DNA of 39,526 nucleotides from Pirellulales bacterium (GTDB taxonomy: Bacteria > Planctomycetota > Planctomycetia > Pirellulales > JADZDJ01). A model generated the notes under the pieces. It worked only from the letters and a program-made list of their open reading frames with translations, did not search any database and was not told the origin of the DNA. Of this stretch, positions 1 to 6,700 are shown piece after piece. The stretch spans positions 1 to 39,526 of the forward strand of contig DATJYL010000026.1 in NCBI GenBank assembly GCA_035499655.1, written 5' to 3'. Made by a program: the position numbers and the translations under genes. The first letter of the stretch is position 1. Each line of letters opens with the position of its first letter.

Positions 1-531
1 GTGGTAGGCGATGGCGGATCGTTCCCGCTCAAAATCTGCCGGGTACATCGACGGCCGCTCGGCTTCCAGGGAAGTGAGTTGCTTTTCCAGCTTGTCGATT
101 TTGGTTTCGTGCTGCTGTAGATCATCGCTGAAATGTTGGAAGGCACGTCGGGCTGTGGCAACGGCTGAGGCTTTGCGCTCGATGTCGTCTGTCACCGCGA
201 CAAGTTCGGCCGCAATGCGGTTGCCGGCTTCCGTGAGCTTGACCCAAGTAGTACGGCCCTCGTTCTCCATTGCACGTTCGCGGATCAGCAGGCCACGGTG
301 TTCCATGCGGTCCAGGGTGGTTGTGAATTCTGCCCGCTCATCTTGGGTCAGGGGCCGGCCCAGCCAGTTCGTTCCGATCCGGCTCCAAGAGACCCAACCA
401 TCTTTGGCCCGTTCATGCCGATCATTGAGCTTTGACCCGCCACTATCCCGGCGGTGCGAACCTTCCCCGCTGACCGCCAGACTGCGGGCGGTGCGGTAGA
501 CGTTGCAGAGGATGAATTCGCGGGTGTTCAT
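1..531 (-). CDS. Partial winged-helix DNA-binding protein of the integrated element
   Basis: An open frame starts at ATG 531 and runs off the left edge, giving 177 codons with no stop. Residues about 40-110 read like a winged-helix domain: a helix-rich stretch, then the wing-like segment RGLLIRERAMENEGRTTW and KLTEAGNRIA, as in MarR/PadR-type regulators. The visible C-terminal part, from about residue 115, is charged and heptad-like (HETKIDKLEKQLTSLEAE) and probably forms a coiled coil. It is the last minus-strand gene of the element that can be seen here. A perfect palindrome 33 bp upstream of the start could be its operator. I do not recognise a named family; it could be a regulator or a replication-accessory protein. 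Confidence 0.7.
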   Translation of the reverse strand, partial: MNTREFILCNVYRTARSLAVSGEGSHRRDSGGSKLNDRHERAKDGWVSWSRIGTNWLGRPLTQDERAEFTTTLDRMEHRGLLIRERAMENEGRTTWVKLTEAGNRIAAELVAVTDDIERKASAVATARRAFQHFSDDLQQHETKIDKLEKQLTSLEAERPSMYPADFERERSAIAYH

Positions 532-563
532 GGGGCGTTAGTTCACAGCCGGGCGGGTTGGTT

Positions 564-577
564 TTGAAAATTTTCAA
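564..577. promoter_or_regulatory. 14-bp perfect palindrome upstream of the winged-helix gene
   Basis: TTGAAAATTTTCAA is a perfect 14-bp palindrome in an A/T-rich patch ahead of the gene starting at 531. The rest of the 532-732 gap is very GC-rich and includes an imperfect inverted repeat (CGGGAG ... CTCCCG, about 640-695) that could end transcription of the upstream minus-strand genes. An operator for the neighbouring winged-helix protein is an inference from position and symmetry only. Confidence 0.35.
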
Positions 578-732
578 GCAAAAGGAATCGTTTTACAAAA
601 TTTGATTGTTCCCGTGGACACAGCCGGCCGGGCCGGCGGCCGGGAGGACCCGCGAAGCGGTAGCCAGTTCTCCCGCCGGACTGCCAGCGGGCTTATGGGT
701 GGACAGGCATCGTGTCCATTTCGTGAAATTTA

Positions 733-948
733 TTAGGATTGAAAATCTTCACTTTCGATGGCTTGCTCTATCGCAGCCGCGAATTGTTCCGCTGCTTGCT
801 TTGCTTCGTCGATGTCTTCGTAGGGAGTTCGGAGTTTGAGAGTGACGGAGTAGCAACCGTCGTGCTGACGGTCTTCGTTGACAAACGCAGTCACGTCGGA
901 TGTAGTCGCCACGTAGCCATCGCCTTTTCGCAATCGTCTCCAGTTCAT
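733..948 (-). CDS. Small protein downstream of primase, unknown function
   Basis: This 71-residue frame begins 3 bp after the primase stop codon and has a good ribosome-binding site (GAGGTGA, 4 nt before ATG 948). The N-terminal half looks like a small beta sheet (YVATTSDVTAFV, CYSVTLKLRTPY). The C-terminal half is one acidic helix rich in Ala and Glu. No signal peptide or membrane segment is visible. Tight coupling to the primase suggests a role in the element's replication module, but no family is recognised. The strong ribosome-binding site and the spacing argue that the gene is real. Confidence 0.6.
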   Translation of the reverse strand: MNWRRLRKGDGYVATTSDVTAFVNEDRQHDGCYSVTLKLRTPYEDIDEAKQAAEQFAAAIEQAIESEDFQS

Positions 949-951
949 AGG

Positions 952-1914
952 TCACCTCGTTACACGTTTGAGAAACTTTGGGAATGCCCTGCGGAGATAA
1001 CATTGCTCCAGGTGAACATCGGTTAGGTCTTTGCCGGTGGGGAGCGGCAAGCGAATTCCGTGAGGCAGAAAAGACAACAGCCGGGCCGTGGCTTTGTTGC
1101 CGGCGGTGTCACTATCGAAAGCAAAGATGAGCAATGGACAGAGCGATAATGCGGCAACCGTGTCCAGCGAAGCATCGGATGCACTGCCACACGTTACGGC
1201 TTGCACAAGCTGGCCGGCTTCCTGATTGGCCAGCAGCGTGTCGAACTCCCCTTCACACAACAGCACGGGCCGGGCAGGATCGAGAGAGACATCGGGGTAG
1301 AGTGTTCCCTTGCGGCTGCCACGTTCACACTTGTATTTCGGCGGCCAATCGAAACGACGACAGTTGACGGCCCGCAGTTTGCCATGATGAAACCACGGAA
1401 TGGTGATTTGGAAGATGCCGGGAGGATCGACACCTAAGCCCAGCCGTGCGGCTTTGATCGTGGCGTTGCTCAATCCACGGCTACGGAGATAGTTCAAGTG
1501 GTCAGGATCATTCCACAGCGAACGCTCACAGCGGCGGACCATCCGTAGGTGTTGCCGTCGCCAAGCATCGTCGGGAGGTGACTGGCAAGCGGCCAAGCCG
1601 TGGGGTGGTGAAAAACATGGCGTCTTGTCATCTTGGCATCTTGAAATATGACTGTTTTCATTCCCTAAGAGAGAAGAGATATATTCTCTGGCTGTGTGGT
1701 AGGAAAAATCAGGATGTAGTTTTCTGATGAAGTCGATTGCGTCTCCCCACTCACCACAACCAAAACACTTCCACCGTTCCCGGTCTCCGAAAGGAGGAAG
1801 GATACAAAGGGAAGGATTACTGTCCGTGTGGAAGGGACACGTCCACCACGGCCGGGCATCGTGATTGCTTTCCGGTGGGCCAAGTTCAGATTGAATGATG
1901 GGAAGTAAGCTCAT
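952..1914 (-). CDS. DNA primase-like protein, CHC2 zinc finger plus TOPRIM
   Basis: Probable primase of the integrated element, 320 residues from ATG 1914. The N-terminus carries a CHC2-type zinc finger with Cys26, His29, Cys50 and Cys53 (CPFH ... WKCFGCGEWGDAIDFI), followed by a helical linker. A TOPRIM-like fold follows, with the acidic motif CEGEFDTLL and later FDSDTAG, the metal-binding residues expected for RNA-primer synthesis. It lacks the C-terminal helicase-binding domain of cellular DnaG. A longer in-frame start (GTG 2010) would overlap the upstream ATPase gene by 40 bp. ATG 1914 is preferred because the family core begins right after it, although its ribosome-binding site is weak. 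It lies directly downstream of the RepA-like ATPase, so the pair looks like a primase-helicase module. Confidence 0.85.
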   Translation of the reverse strand: MSLLPIIQSELGPPESNHDARPWWTCPFHTDSNPSLCILPPFGDRERWKCFGCGEWGDAIDFIRKLHPDFSYHTAREYISSLLGNENSHISRCQDDKTPCFSPPHGLAACQSPPDDAWRRQHLRMVRRCERSLWNDPDHLNYLRSRGLSNATIKAARLGLGVDPPGIFQITIPWFHHGKLRAVNCRRFDWPPKYKCERGSRKGTLYPDVSLDPARPVLLCEGEFDTLLANQEAGQLVQAVTCGSASDASLDTVAALSLCPLLIFAFDSDTAGNKATARLLSFLPHGIRLPLPTGKDLTDVHLEQCYLRRAFPKFLKRVTR

Positions 1915-1970
1915 TTTTATCTCATGGGAAGACGACAAGACGACAAGGCGCCTTGATTTACCCCACCCTG

Positions 1971-3290
1971 TCATTTGTCGCCTTGGTTCCGTTTCAATTG
2001 CCAAAACCACTTGCTACCCTGTTTGTCAGGTCTCACTCCCAATCTCCCAGTGACTACCCGCTGCAGCGTTCGCCCTGAGAATCCATGTTGCTCGCCTTCG
2101 TCGATAATCGGCTTGGAATGATGCGGCTTGCCATCGCTTAACTTGTCACGCAGGAAGGCAGCGGCTTTGTCCTGCTGTGTTTCCCGGTGGGGACGTTGTG
2201 GGGCTTCACCGAATTGCAAGCCGGTATCCGTGATACAAAAGCCCATCGGCTTCGGCTTACTCCCCAAGTTTTCTTTCACCACGGAGACACGGCGAAACGG
2301 GCTGTCCGGGTCCGGCTTGTCGATGCCAATGGCCGAACGCATCATGGCGTGGATAGCATTGCTACCGCGTGAAGCGTTGGCGGTGATGTCTTCCCCGATT
2401 TGCAGTTTGCGGCTGTGGTGAACGACGGTAATGGCCGTATTAGTCCGCTCGGCAATCTGTGCTAACGGTTGCAAGGCTTGAGCCACACGGCTGCAATTCT
2501 CATCGTGTCCGTGAGCAGTTCGCAGAGCGTCAATCACAACCAAGTGAATGCTTTTGGAACCGATGAGCAATTCGATACGGCGGAGGTGGTCAGGGTTTGT
2601 AATGCAAATTGGTTGGAAGATGTCGGGGAAGGGAAGCAAGATTCGCTTGGGTGGCAGGCCCCAGCGTTTGATCCGCTCCACTGTTTCACCTGTCTTCCCT
2701 TCCGTGTCGCACCACAGAACGTTGTGGGGCTTGCGGGGGCCTAGCTGCCCATCCGGCCATTTGCAGCCCGTGGTGACGGCGTTGATGATGCCACCCAACA
2801 CGAAAGCACTTTTACCGTCTCCCGGCTCTCCGAAAACTTCGCAGCACATACTGTAGGGAATCCAACCCCGCCACAGCCAGCGGACACCCTGTACACTTTT
2901 CATCGCTTCCGACATATCGACGGTCTCCGTGGGACACGGGGAATTTGGTTGGCAATTGGTTAGGTGAAGGTTGAACGTCTTCCGCTGAATTTCCGTGAGG
3001 GATTCTGTGAAGCGGTCGATACGTTGTTGCCGCTTCTTAGGAATCACACGCTCCAGGGCATCCAAAAACTTTCGCTGTTCGGGCGGCAGAGTTTCCACAA
3101 CACCGTTGACGGAATCCCCATGAGATAACTGCTTGATGAACCAAGCGAATTGCGGATCGTCGTACATTGGCAACTGCGTGCAACGGATCGGAACAATGTC
3201 CGTGCCTTGCTTTTGCTTCCGCATGGCAGCAACGAATTGCTGCGTGCTGGGTGGTTGCCGCGTTGATTTGTGCTTTGTAGAATTGGGCAT
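1971..3290 (-). CDS. RepA-like hexameric helicase/ATPase (AAA_25 type)
   Basis: A 439-residue RecA-fold ATPase of the RepA/AAA_25 group, likely the replicative helicase of the element. Walker A is GEPGDGKS at residues 154-161 and Walker B is LVVIDAL at about 250. VVHHSRK (motif H-like) and the SRGSNAI segment follow in family order. Residues 1-130 are a helical N-terminal region and the last 70 residues look like a winged helix (HGFSGRTLQRVV), common in planctomycete members. Start ATG 3290 has a GGTGA-type site upstream. The primase gene follows on the same strand with a small overlap or gap depending on its start, suggesting translational coupling. Confidence 0.85.
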   Translation of the reverse strand: MPNSTKHKSTRQPPSTQQFVAAMRKQKQGTDIVPIRCTQLPMYDDPQFAWFIKQLSHGDSVNGVVETLPPEQRKFLDALERVIPKKRQQRIDRFTESLTEIQRKTFNLHLTNCQPNSPCPTETVDMSEAMKSVQGVRWLWRGWIPYSMCCEVFGEPGDGKSAFVLGGIINAVTTGCKWPDGQLGPRKPHNVLWCDTEGKTGETVERIKRWGLPPKRILLPFPDIFQPICITNPDHLRRIELLIGSKSIHLVVIDALRTAHGHDENCSRVAQALQPLAQIAERTNTAITVVHHSRKLQIGEDITANASRGSNAIHAMMRSAIGIDKPDPDSPFRRVSVVKENLGSKPKPMGFCITDTGLQFGEAPQRPHRETQQDKAAAFLRDKLSDGKPHHSKPIIDEGEQHGFSGRTLQRVVTGRLGVRPDKQGSKWFWQLKRNQGDK

Positions 3291-3352
3291 GTTGATTTAT
3301 CACCGTGAGCCGCTTTCCTTTGCCGGGGGCGGCTTGCGGTGTTTAACGGGGC

Positions 3353-3646
3353 TTACCAGCCGGCCTTCTCCAATTCAAAGTTGGCAGTATCGGTTGCCCG
3401 TTGCCGCTGCTTAGACGTGCGGCTGGTTGGCTGCTCACCATTGCGAGCTGCGGTTGTAGCGGCTGCGAACCGCTCCAGGGCTTCTTTTGACGTGTAGCGG
3501 CGGCCGCCGATTACGACGGTCTCCAATCGAACGCCGCGACATCCACGTTGATACCAACGCCAGAGCGTGCTGACGTTAACCTTGCCCGGCAAAGAGCGGG
3601 CGGCTTGGGATGGTGTGAGCAATTGCTCGGCAGAAATGTCGATCAT
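3353..3646 (-). CDS. DUF1580-type small DNA-binding protein (excisionase-like)
   Basis: A 97-residue protein opening MIDISAEQLLTPSQAARSLP, with KVNVSTLWRWYQRGCRG and VIGGRRYTSKEALERFAAA. This matches what I know of DUF1580, a planctomycete family with a MerR/excisionase-like helix-turn-helix. The C-terminal tail is basic and Ser/Thr-rich. An AAGG ribosome-binding site lies 8 nt before ATG 3646. Its place between integrase and replication genes fits a recombination directionality factor or a regulator of the element; which of the two cannot be decided from sequence. Confidence 0.8.
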   Translation of the reverse strand: MIDISAEQLLTPSQAARSLPGKVNVSTLWRWYQRGCRGVRLETVVIGGRRYTSKEALERFAAATTAARNGEQPTSRTSKQRQRATDTANFELEKAGW

Positions 3647-3712
3647 GGTAGTGCCTTGCAGAGTGTGTTAAACATCTACAAAGCACTCTAATTACTTGAG
3701 CAGGGAAGAAAA

Positions 3713-3741
3713 TTGCACACGAGTGAACAGGCAGTGTGCAG
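3713..3741 (-). terminator. Possible hairpin terminator
   Basis: TGCACAC and GTGTGCA form a 7-bp stem around a 13-nt loop, 22 bp after the end of the gene at 3763-4278 in its direction of transcription, followed on the minus strand by ATTTTC. The stem is short and the T run imperfect. A second T run (GTTTTTC) faces the plus strand. Confidence 0.3.
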
Positions 3742-3762
3742 TTTTTCTGAGCGAAGATTTGC

Positions 3763-4278
3763 CTAGTTTGGCTTAATGGCCCGTGGTCGTCCGTGTTGCC
3801 GTTTGGGAATCTTTGGCAACTTGTTGCGGTTAGCGTATCGAATAGCCGCCTGCTTCGCGGCATTGGATGACCCGAGCGGTTCCCAGTTTTGGTGTTCGTT
3901 CACAATCCTGCGAATTTCTTTATAGGTAGTTCCATCACAGCACTTTTCATAGCAGAACTTATCGCGGGCATCGTTAAGGTTCACTGGCGCCTGTCGGGCG
4001 TTGCGGCGAAGATATCCTTGGATGAGTGCCAGTGCGTCGTCAGGTGTAATATCTTGCTCCAAAGCAAGGTGGTGGTCTGCCGTGGCTTCGTGAATTAATT
4101 CGATCCATTCCCGCCGGGTGGTCGGATACATTCTTCCCCATTTTTGTTCCCAGTCGGCACGATCAGACTTAATGCCCTCGCAGATTTCAGCGAGCCACCG
4201 TTCCAATTCAGGGGAAAGCGGTGTCTGCTCGGGCAAATGCTTGAACTTCTTGCTGGCAATGATGCTAGAGGCAGTCAT
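3763..4278 (-). CDS. Hypothetical protein of the integrated element
   Basis: 171 residues from ATG 4278, which has an AGGTG site 5 nt upstream. A longer frame starting at 4335 would overlap the integrase stop and has no such site. The protein is helical, soluble and charged, with several tryptophans (RWLAEICEGIKSDRADWEQK) and a basic C-terminal tail (IPKRQHGRPRAIK) that could touch nucleic acid. The segment DGTTYKEIRRIVNEH resembles a recognition helix. It sits directly after the integrase on the same strand. No family is recognised; an accessory DNA-binding protein of the element is a guess. Confidence 0.65.
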   Translation of the reverse strand: MTASSIIASKKFKHLPEQTPLSPELERWLAEICEGIKSDRADWEQKWGRMYPTTRREWIELIHEATADHHLALEQDITPDDALALIQGYLRRNARQAPVNLNDARDKFCYEKCCDGTTYKEIRRIVNEHQNWEPLGSSNAAKQAAIRYANRNKLPKIPKRQHGRPRAIKPN

Positions 4279-4331
4279 AGTACACCTACTTGTTATGTGA
4301 AATTTATTAGCTTTTGAAAAACAATCAAGTG

Positions 4332-5558
4332 TCAACCTACCCTGCCGATAACCTCTAAAGCTTTGCCGTGGTCAAGTTCCGCATAAACTTCAGTGATTGC
4401 CGCCGAACGATGGCCCAGCACGATACGGGCCACGTCCAGACCAAATTCTTTGCGGAGATTCGTGGCTGCATTGTGCCTGAGCCGATGGGGACTCCAGCGG
4501 TGGGCTTTTCGCCATTGGCGGGTTTCATCTTCGGTTGCATCTTTGGGTGCCGGGAAAGCCTTATCGCAGCCACGGGCAATTGCTCTAGCGTAGGAGTGGA
4601 CGGAATACTTATTGCCTGGTGTCCACCTTGGTTTGCGTTGTCGATTCGTCCCCGGACGGTTGCCACACGATAGAGCCGTTATTCGTTGGGTATGCCGGAT
4701 GGCTCGAAACTGCTGCACGGCTTCGGCTGGCGAAAACAGGAACGCCGTCAGGTCTGTTTTCAGAAACGGACGCAGTATCGCTTGGGCACGGGGGCCAATG
4801 TAGATCGTGCGACGATGGCCCCGGTGGGCAGTTTTGTGCCTTTCGGGAGTATAGGTCCAAATCCGGCCGCTCGTATCCAAGTCGCCCGTCCGCATGATGA
4901 GCAATTCACCTGGACGGGCAGCAGTCAGCAATTGCAAGTTGATGAGTGCGGCGACGGTGGGCGGAACATGATCTAACACGCCATCGACAAATGCTTGTGG
5001 CACGGGTTTCACTGGGTCCGATTCTTTTGCACCGCTCCGGCCGATCCGCAATCCAGCGACGGTTTGCAATCCGTGATACACGCTGGCTGGGATTAGCTCT
5101 TGTGACCCTGACCATTTGAACATGAGCTTGATTCGCCCGATGTCACGGTTGATGCTTGTGCGGCAGTAGCCTTTGTCGATGAGAGACCCACGCACGGCTT
5201 GCAGAGCCAGAGGGCCAAAGTCTTTGGCTGCAGTATCGCCATAAAGCAATCGCAGCAGACGGCACGCCTTGCGGATGTTATCGACTTCGCAGGTCTGCTG
5301 ACCGTCCGGGCCACGATAGTACGATTCAGCGTAACGCCTGAACCGCTGGATAACCTCAGCCACAGTCAATTCGGCGTTGTCCGCCGGACTGCCGCCGGTT
5401 GCCGCCCACTCGGCGATAAGCCGTTTGTACTCCTGCCGGCTGGCTGCTGAATTGTGCCGGCCAAGATAGCGGTCTCGGCCATTGATTGTGGCAACGGCCT
5501 GCCCGGTGGGCTTGTGAAGGCGATACGACGGAACGCGGGGAAAAGTAACGGTGGACAT
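4332..5558 (-). CDS. Tyrosine-type integrase of the integrated element
   Basis: A 408-residue tyrosine recombinase with the complete catalytic set: Arg215 (TAARPGELL), His358 and Arg361 (SPHRLRHNAAT), His383 (LGHRS) and Tyr392 (ITEVYAEL). Residues about 65-165 form the helical core-binding (SAM-like) domain. The N-terminal 55 residues (YRLHKPTGQAVATINGRDRY) look like an arm-binding domain. Ribosome-binding site AGGAGGT lies 7 nt before ATG 5558. The gene is adjacent to the 3' end of tRNA-Asn, the classical place for an integrase whose attachment site is that tRNA, so it should catalyse insertion and excision of this element. Two inverted repeats lie between its start and the tRNA. Confidence 0.95.
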   Translation of the reverse strand: MSTVTFPRVPSYRLHKPTGQAVATINGRDRYLGRHNSAASRQEYKRLIAEWAATGGSPADNAELTVAEVIQRFRRYAESYYRGPDGQQTCEVDNIRKACRLLRLLYGDTAAKDFGPLALQAVRGSLIDKGYCRTSINRDIGRIKLMFKWSGSQELIPASVYHGLQTVAGLRIGRSGAKESDPVKPVPQAFVDGVLDHVPPTVAALINLQLLTAARPGELLIMRTGDLDTSGRIWTYTPERHKTAHRGHRRTIYIGPRAQAILRPFLKTDLTAFLFSPAEAVQQFRAIRHTQRITALSCGNRPGTNRQRKPRWTPGNKYSVHSYARAIARGCDKAFPAPKDATEDETRQWRKAHRWSPHRLRHNAATNLRKEFGLDVARIVLGHRSAAITEVYAELDHGKALEVIGRVG

Positions 5559-5585
5559 CGTGCGGACCTCCTATGTGGGCCGATT

Positions 5586-5641
5586 CCGGTAGACTACCGG
5601 ATTGTTCGGAACCAACAGGCCGCACTAACGAACGCCGTTAG
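5586..5641. promoter_or_regulatory. Two inverted repeats between integrase and tRNA-Asn
   Basis: CCGGTAG-A-CTACCGG (5586-5600) starts 27 bp upstream of the integrase ATG, and CTAACG-AACGC-CGTTAG (5625-5641) lies 39 bp from the 3' end of the tRNA. The first is well placed for an integrase operator. Either could be an accessory or arm site of the attachment region. Function is inferred from position only. Confidence 0.4.
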
Positions 5642-5679
5642 GTATCCTAATTCCAGGATTCAGCACAACTTACAACTAG

Positions 5680-5752
5680 CTCCCCGAGTAGGACTTGAAC
5701 CTACGACCCAGCGGTTAACAGCCGCTTGCTCTACCAACTGAGCTATCGGGGA
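5680..5752 (-). tRNA. tRNA-Asn (GUU)
   Basis: A complete 73-nt cloverleaf on the minus strand: acceptor TCCCCGA paired with TCGGGGA, D arm GCTC/GAGC, anticodon stem AGCGG/CCGCT around loop CTGTTAA with anticodon GTT, T arm GTAGG/CCTAC around TTCAAGT, discriminator G. CCA is not encoded. The 3' end faces the integrase, so the tRNA 3' half is the probable attachment core. A repeat of that 3' segment is expected at the far end of the element, outside this window. Confidence 0.97.
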
Positions 5753-5777
5753 AAAACTGACGCTATCTACTAATCCG

Positions 5778-5842
5778 CTCCCCCGTCCCAGCGGTTAATC
5801 CCGGCGCGCCGGGACTTGCTCTACCACCTGAGCTATCGGGGA
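5778..5842 (-). pseudogene. Degenerate tRNA-Asn copy with a palindrome in the anticodon arm
   Basis: The acceptor 5' strand and D arm are nearly identical to the neighbouring tRNA-Asn (one T to G change), and the anticodon 3' side TTAACCGCTGGG is kept. The CGGCTG half of the anticodon arm is replaced by the 16-bp palindrome TCCCGGCGCGCCGGGA, and the T arm is deleted so that GGGAC runs into GGGGGAG. It cannot fold as a tRNA. It lies 25 bp upstream of the intact gene on the same strand, so it is a broken tandem duplicate rather than an attachment remnant of the usual 3'-end kind. Confidence 0.85.
5799..5814. repeat. 16-bp perfect palindrome, copy 1 of 3
   Basis: TCCCGGCGCGCCGGGA, identical to copies at 17581-17596 and 19171-19186. 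Here it sits inside the broken tRNA-Asn copy, replacing six bases of the anticodon arm. Three exact 16-mers in 39.5 kb are far beyond chance. Confidence 0.9.
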
Positions 5843-5898
5843 ATGATTTTTTAATGTAATCAAAGACCCGCGAACCGACAAGCAGTCCACCCCTATGC

Positions 5899-5904
5899 TA
5901 CAAT
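5899..5904 (+). promoter_or_regulatory. Extended -10 element, leaderless-type promoter
   Basis: TGCTACAAT ends exactly 6 nt before ATG 5911, so transcription should begin at or next to the start codon. A weak -35 candidate, CCGACA, lies at 5875-5880. The same TANNAT-N6-ATG layout occurs before the genes at 6177, 27579 and 27897. Confidence 0.6.
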
Positions 5905-5910
5905 GCGGGA

Positions 5911-6090
5911 ATGAAAGCCTTGGGCGGCATTCTGTTTATCGCAGGATTGATCGGGCTGCTGGCAAGCATTGCGCCCAGTCTCCATGCTTTTGGAGTAGAG
6001 AAAATCAACCACGTTGCCGTAATGCTTATTTCTTTCCTGGCGATGGTGATTAGCTTGGGCCTGCTTTTCCCTGGGAGAGGAGACAAGTGA
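5911..6090 (+). CDS. 59-residue membrane protein, unknown function
   Basis: A short frame with two predicted membrane segments: GGILFIAGLIGLLASIAP near the N-terminus and VAVMLISFLAMVISLGLLF near the C-terminus, joined by a short loop with charged residues (FGVEKINH) and ending in a basic-acidic tail (PGRGDK). There is no ribosome-binding site. Instead an extended -10 element ends 6 nt before the ATG, which suggests a leaderless transcript. No family is recognised, but the hydrophobic pattern and promoter layout, shared with three other small genes in the window, support a real gene. Confidence 0.6.
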   Translation: MKALGGILFIAGLIGLLASIAPSLHAFGVEKINHVAVMLISFLAMVISLGLLFPGRGDK

Positions 6091-6164
6091 ATCGAACAGC
6101 ACGGCGTCATTTTCCTGCGTTGTAGCCCAGCTACGCACTCTTAGGACACTATCGCCCCATACGT

Positions 6165-6170
6165 TAGAAT
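6165..6170 (+). promoter_or_regulatory. -10 element, leaderless-type promoter
   Basis: TAGAAT followed by the 6-nt spacer GCGAGA and ATG 6177, matching the layout at 5899. A possible -35 (AGGACA, 6143-6148) lies 16 nt upstream. Confidence 0.5.
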
Positions 6171-6176
6171 GCGAGA

Positions 6177-6266
6177 ATGAGTACGATTTTGGCTCCTCTC
6201 CGTCGTCTGCCCATTTGGTTCTGGTTACTTGCTTTTGTAGCGACGTTCGTAGCGCTGTTAATATGA
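6177..6266 (+). CDS. 29-residue single-pass membrane microprotein
   Basis: MSTILAPLRRLPIWFWLLAF and nine more residues form a positively charged N-terminus (RR) and one hydrophobic span of about 18 residues (IWFWLLAFVATFVALLI) ending at the stop. The gene has no ribosome-binding site but has a -10 element placed as in the other leaderless-type small genes. It could be a regulatory membrane peptide. The evidence is the promoter pattern plus the hydrophobic frame, so the call is tentative. Confidence 0.4.
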   Translation: MSTILAPLRRLPIWFWLLAFVATFVALLI

Positions 6267-6267
6267 T

Positions 6268-6510
6268 CTAGCGCACGCCTAAATCTCGCTCCACTTCCTG
6301 CGATTGCTCGCTCACGCCGGCTAAATTGCCCGGCTGGCCCGCCGGACGCAGGTTTTCGCCCCAGTGGGCAAACTCATCGTGAAAGCCATCTCCCATCCAA
6401 TTGACGCTGCCGCAGCCCGAGTTGAACACGACGGCAATCCCCAAGGCCGCGCTTAGCCACGCAAGCCATAACCCATCGGCGATGAACCGTCGAGCAGCGC
6501 CTATGAACAT
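6268..6510 (-). CDS. Small lipoprotein-like hypothetical protein
   Basis: 80 residues with an N-terminal hydrophobic segment (LWLAWLSAALGIAVVFNSGC) that ends in a lipobox-like SGC, then a polar domain: WMGDGFHDEFAHWGENLRP and GVSEQSQEVERDLGVR. Small planctomycete proteins with this layout are familiar to me as hypothetical proteins. The -3 residue is Asn, not ideal for lipidation, so it may be a membrane anchor instead. It is convergent with the microprotein gene, whose stop lies 1 bp away. Confidence 0.65.
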   Translation of the reverse strand: MFIGAARRFIADGLWLAWLSAALGIAVVFNSGCGSVNWMGDGFHDEFAHWGENLRPAGQPGNLAGVSEQSQEVERDLGVR

Positions 6511-6700
6511 GGACTGTTCCCACGAATTTTGACAGCGAAAAGAAGTGAAGAAAGGGACAAAACTCTCTCAAAATCCTATAATTGCGTCCAGATCATTTAC
6601 GACCTTTGAAATTGCCGCAAATTGACGCTGGCTGAGCGAAATTTGCGTGGCCGCGAGACATAATTCAAGTGAACACCGACCACAGACCACTCTATCCGCC

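Noticed and set aside
5778-5842. Degenerate tRNA considered as an attachment-site remnant
   Set aside because: Attachment repeats normally copy the tRNA 3' end; this copy keeps the 5' half and lies on the side of the tRNA away from the integrase.
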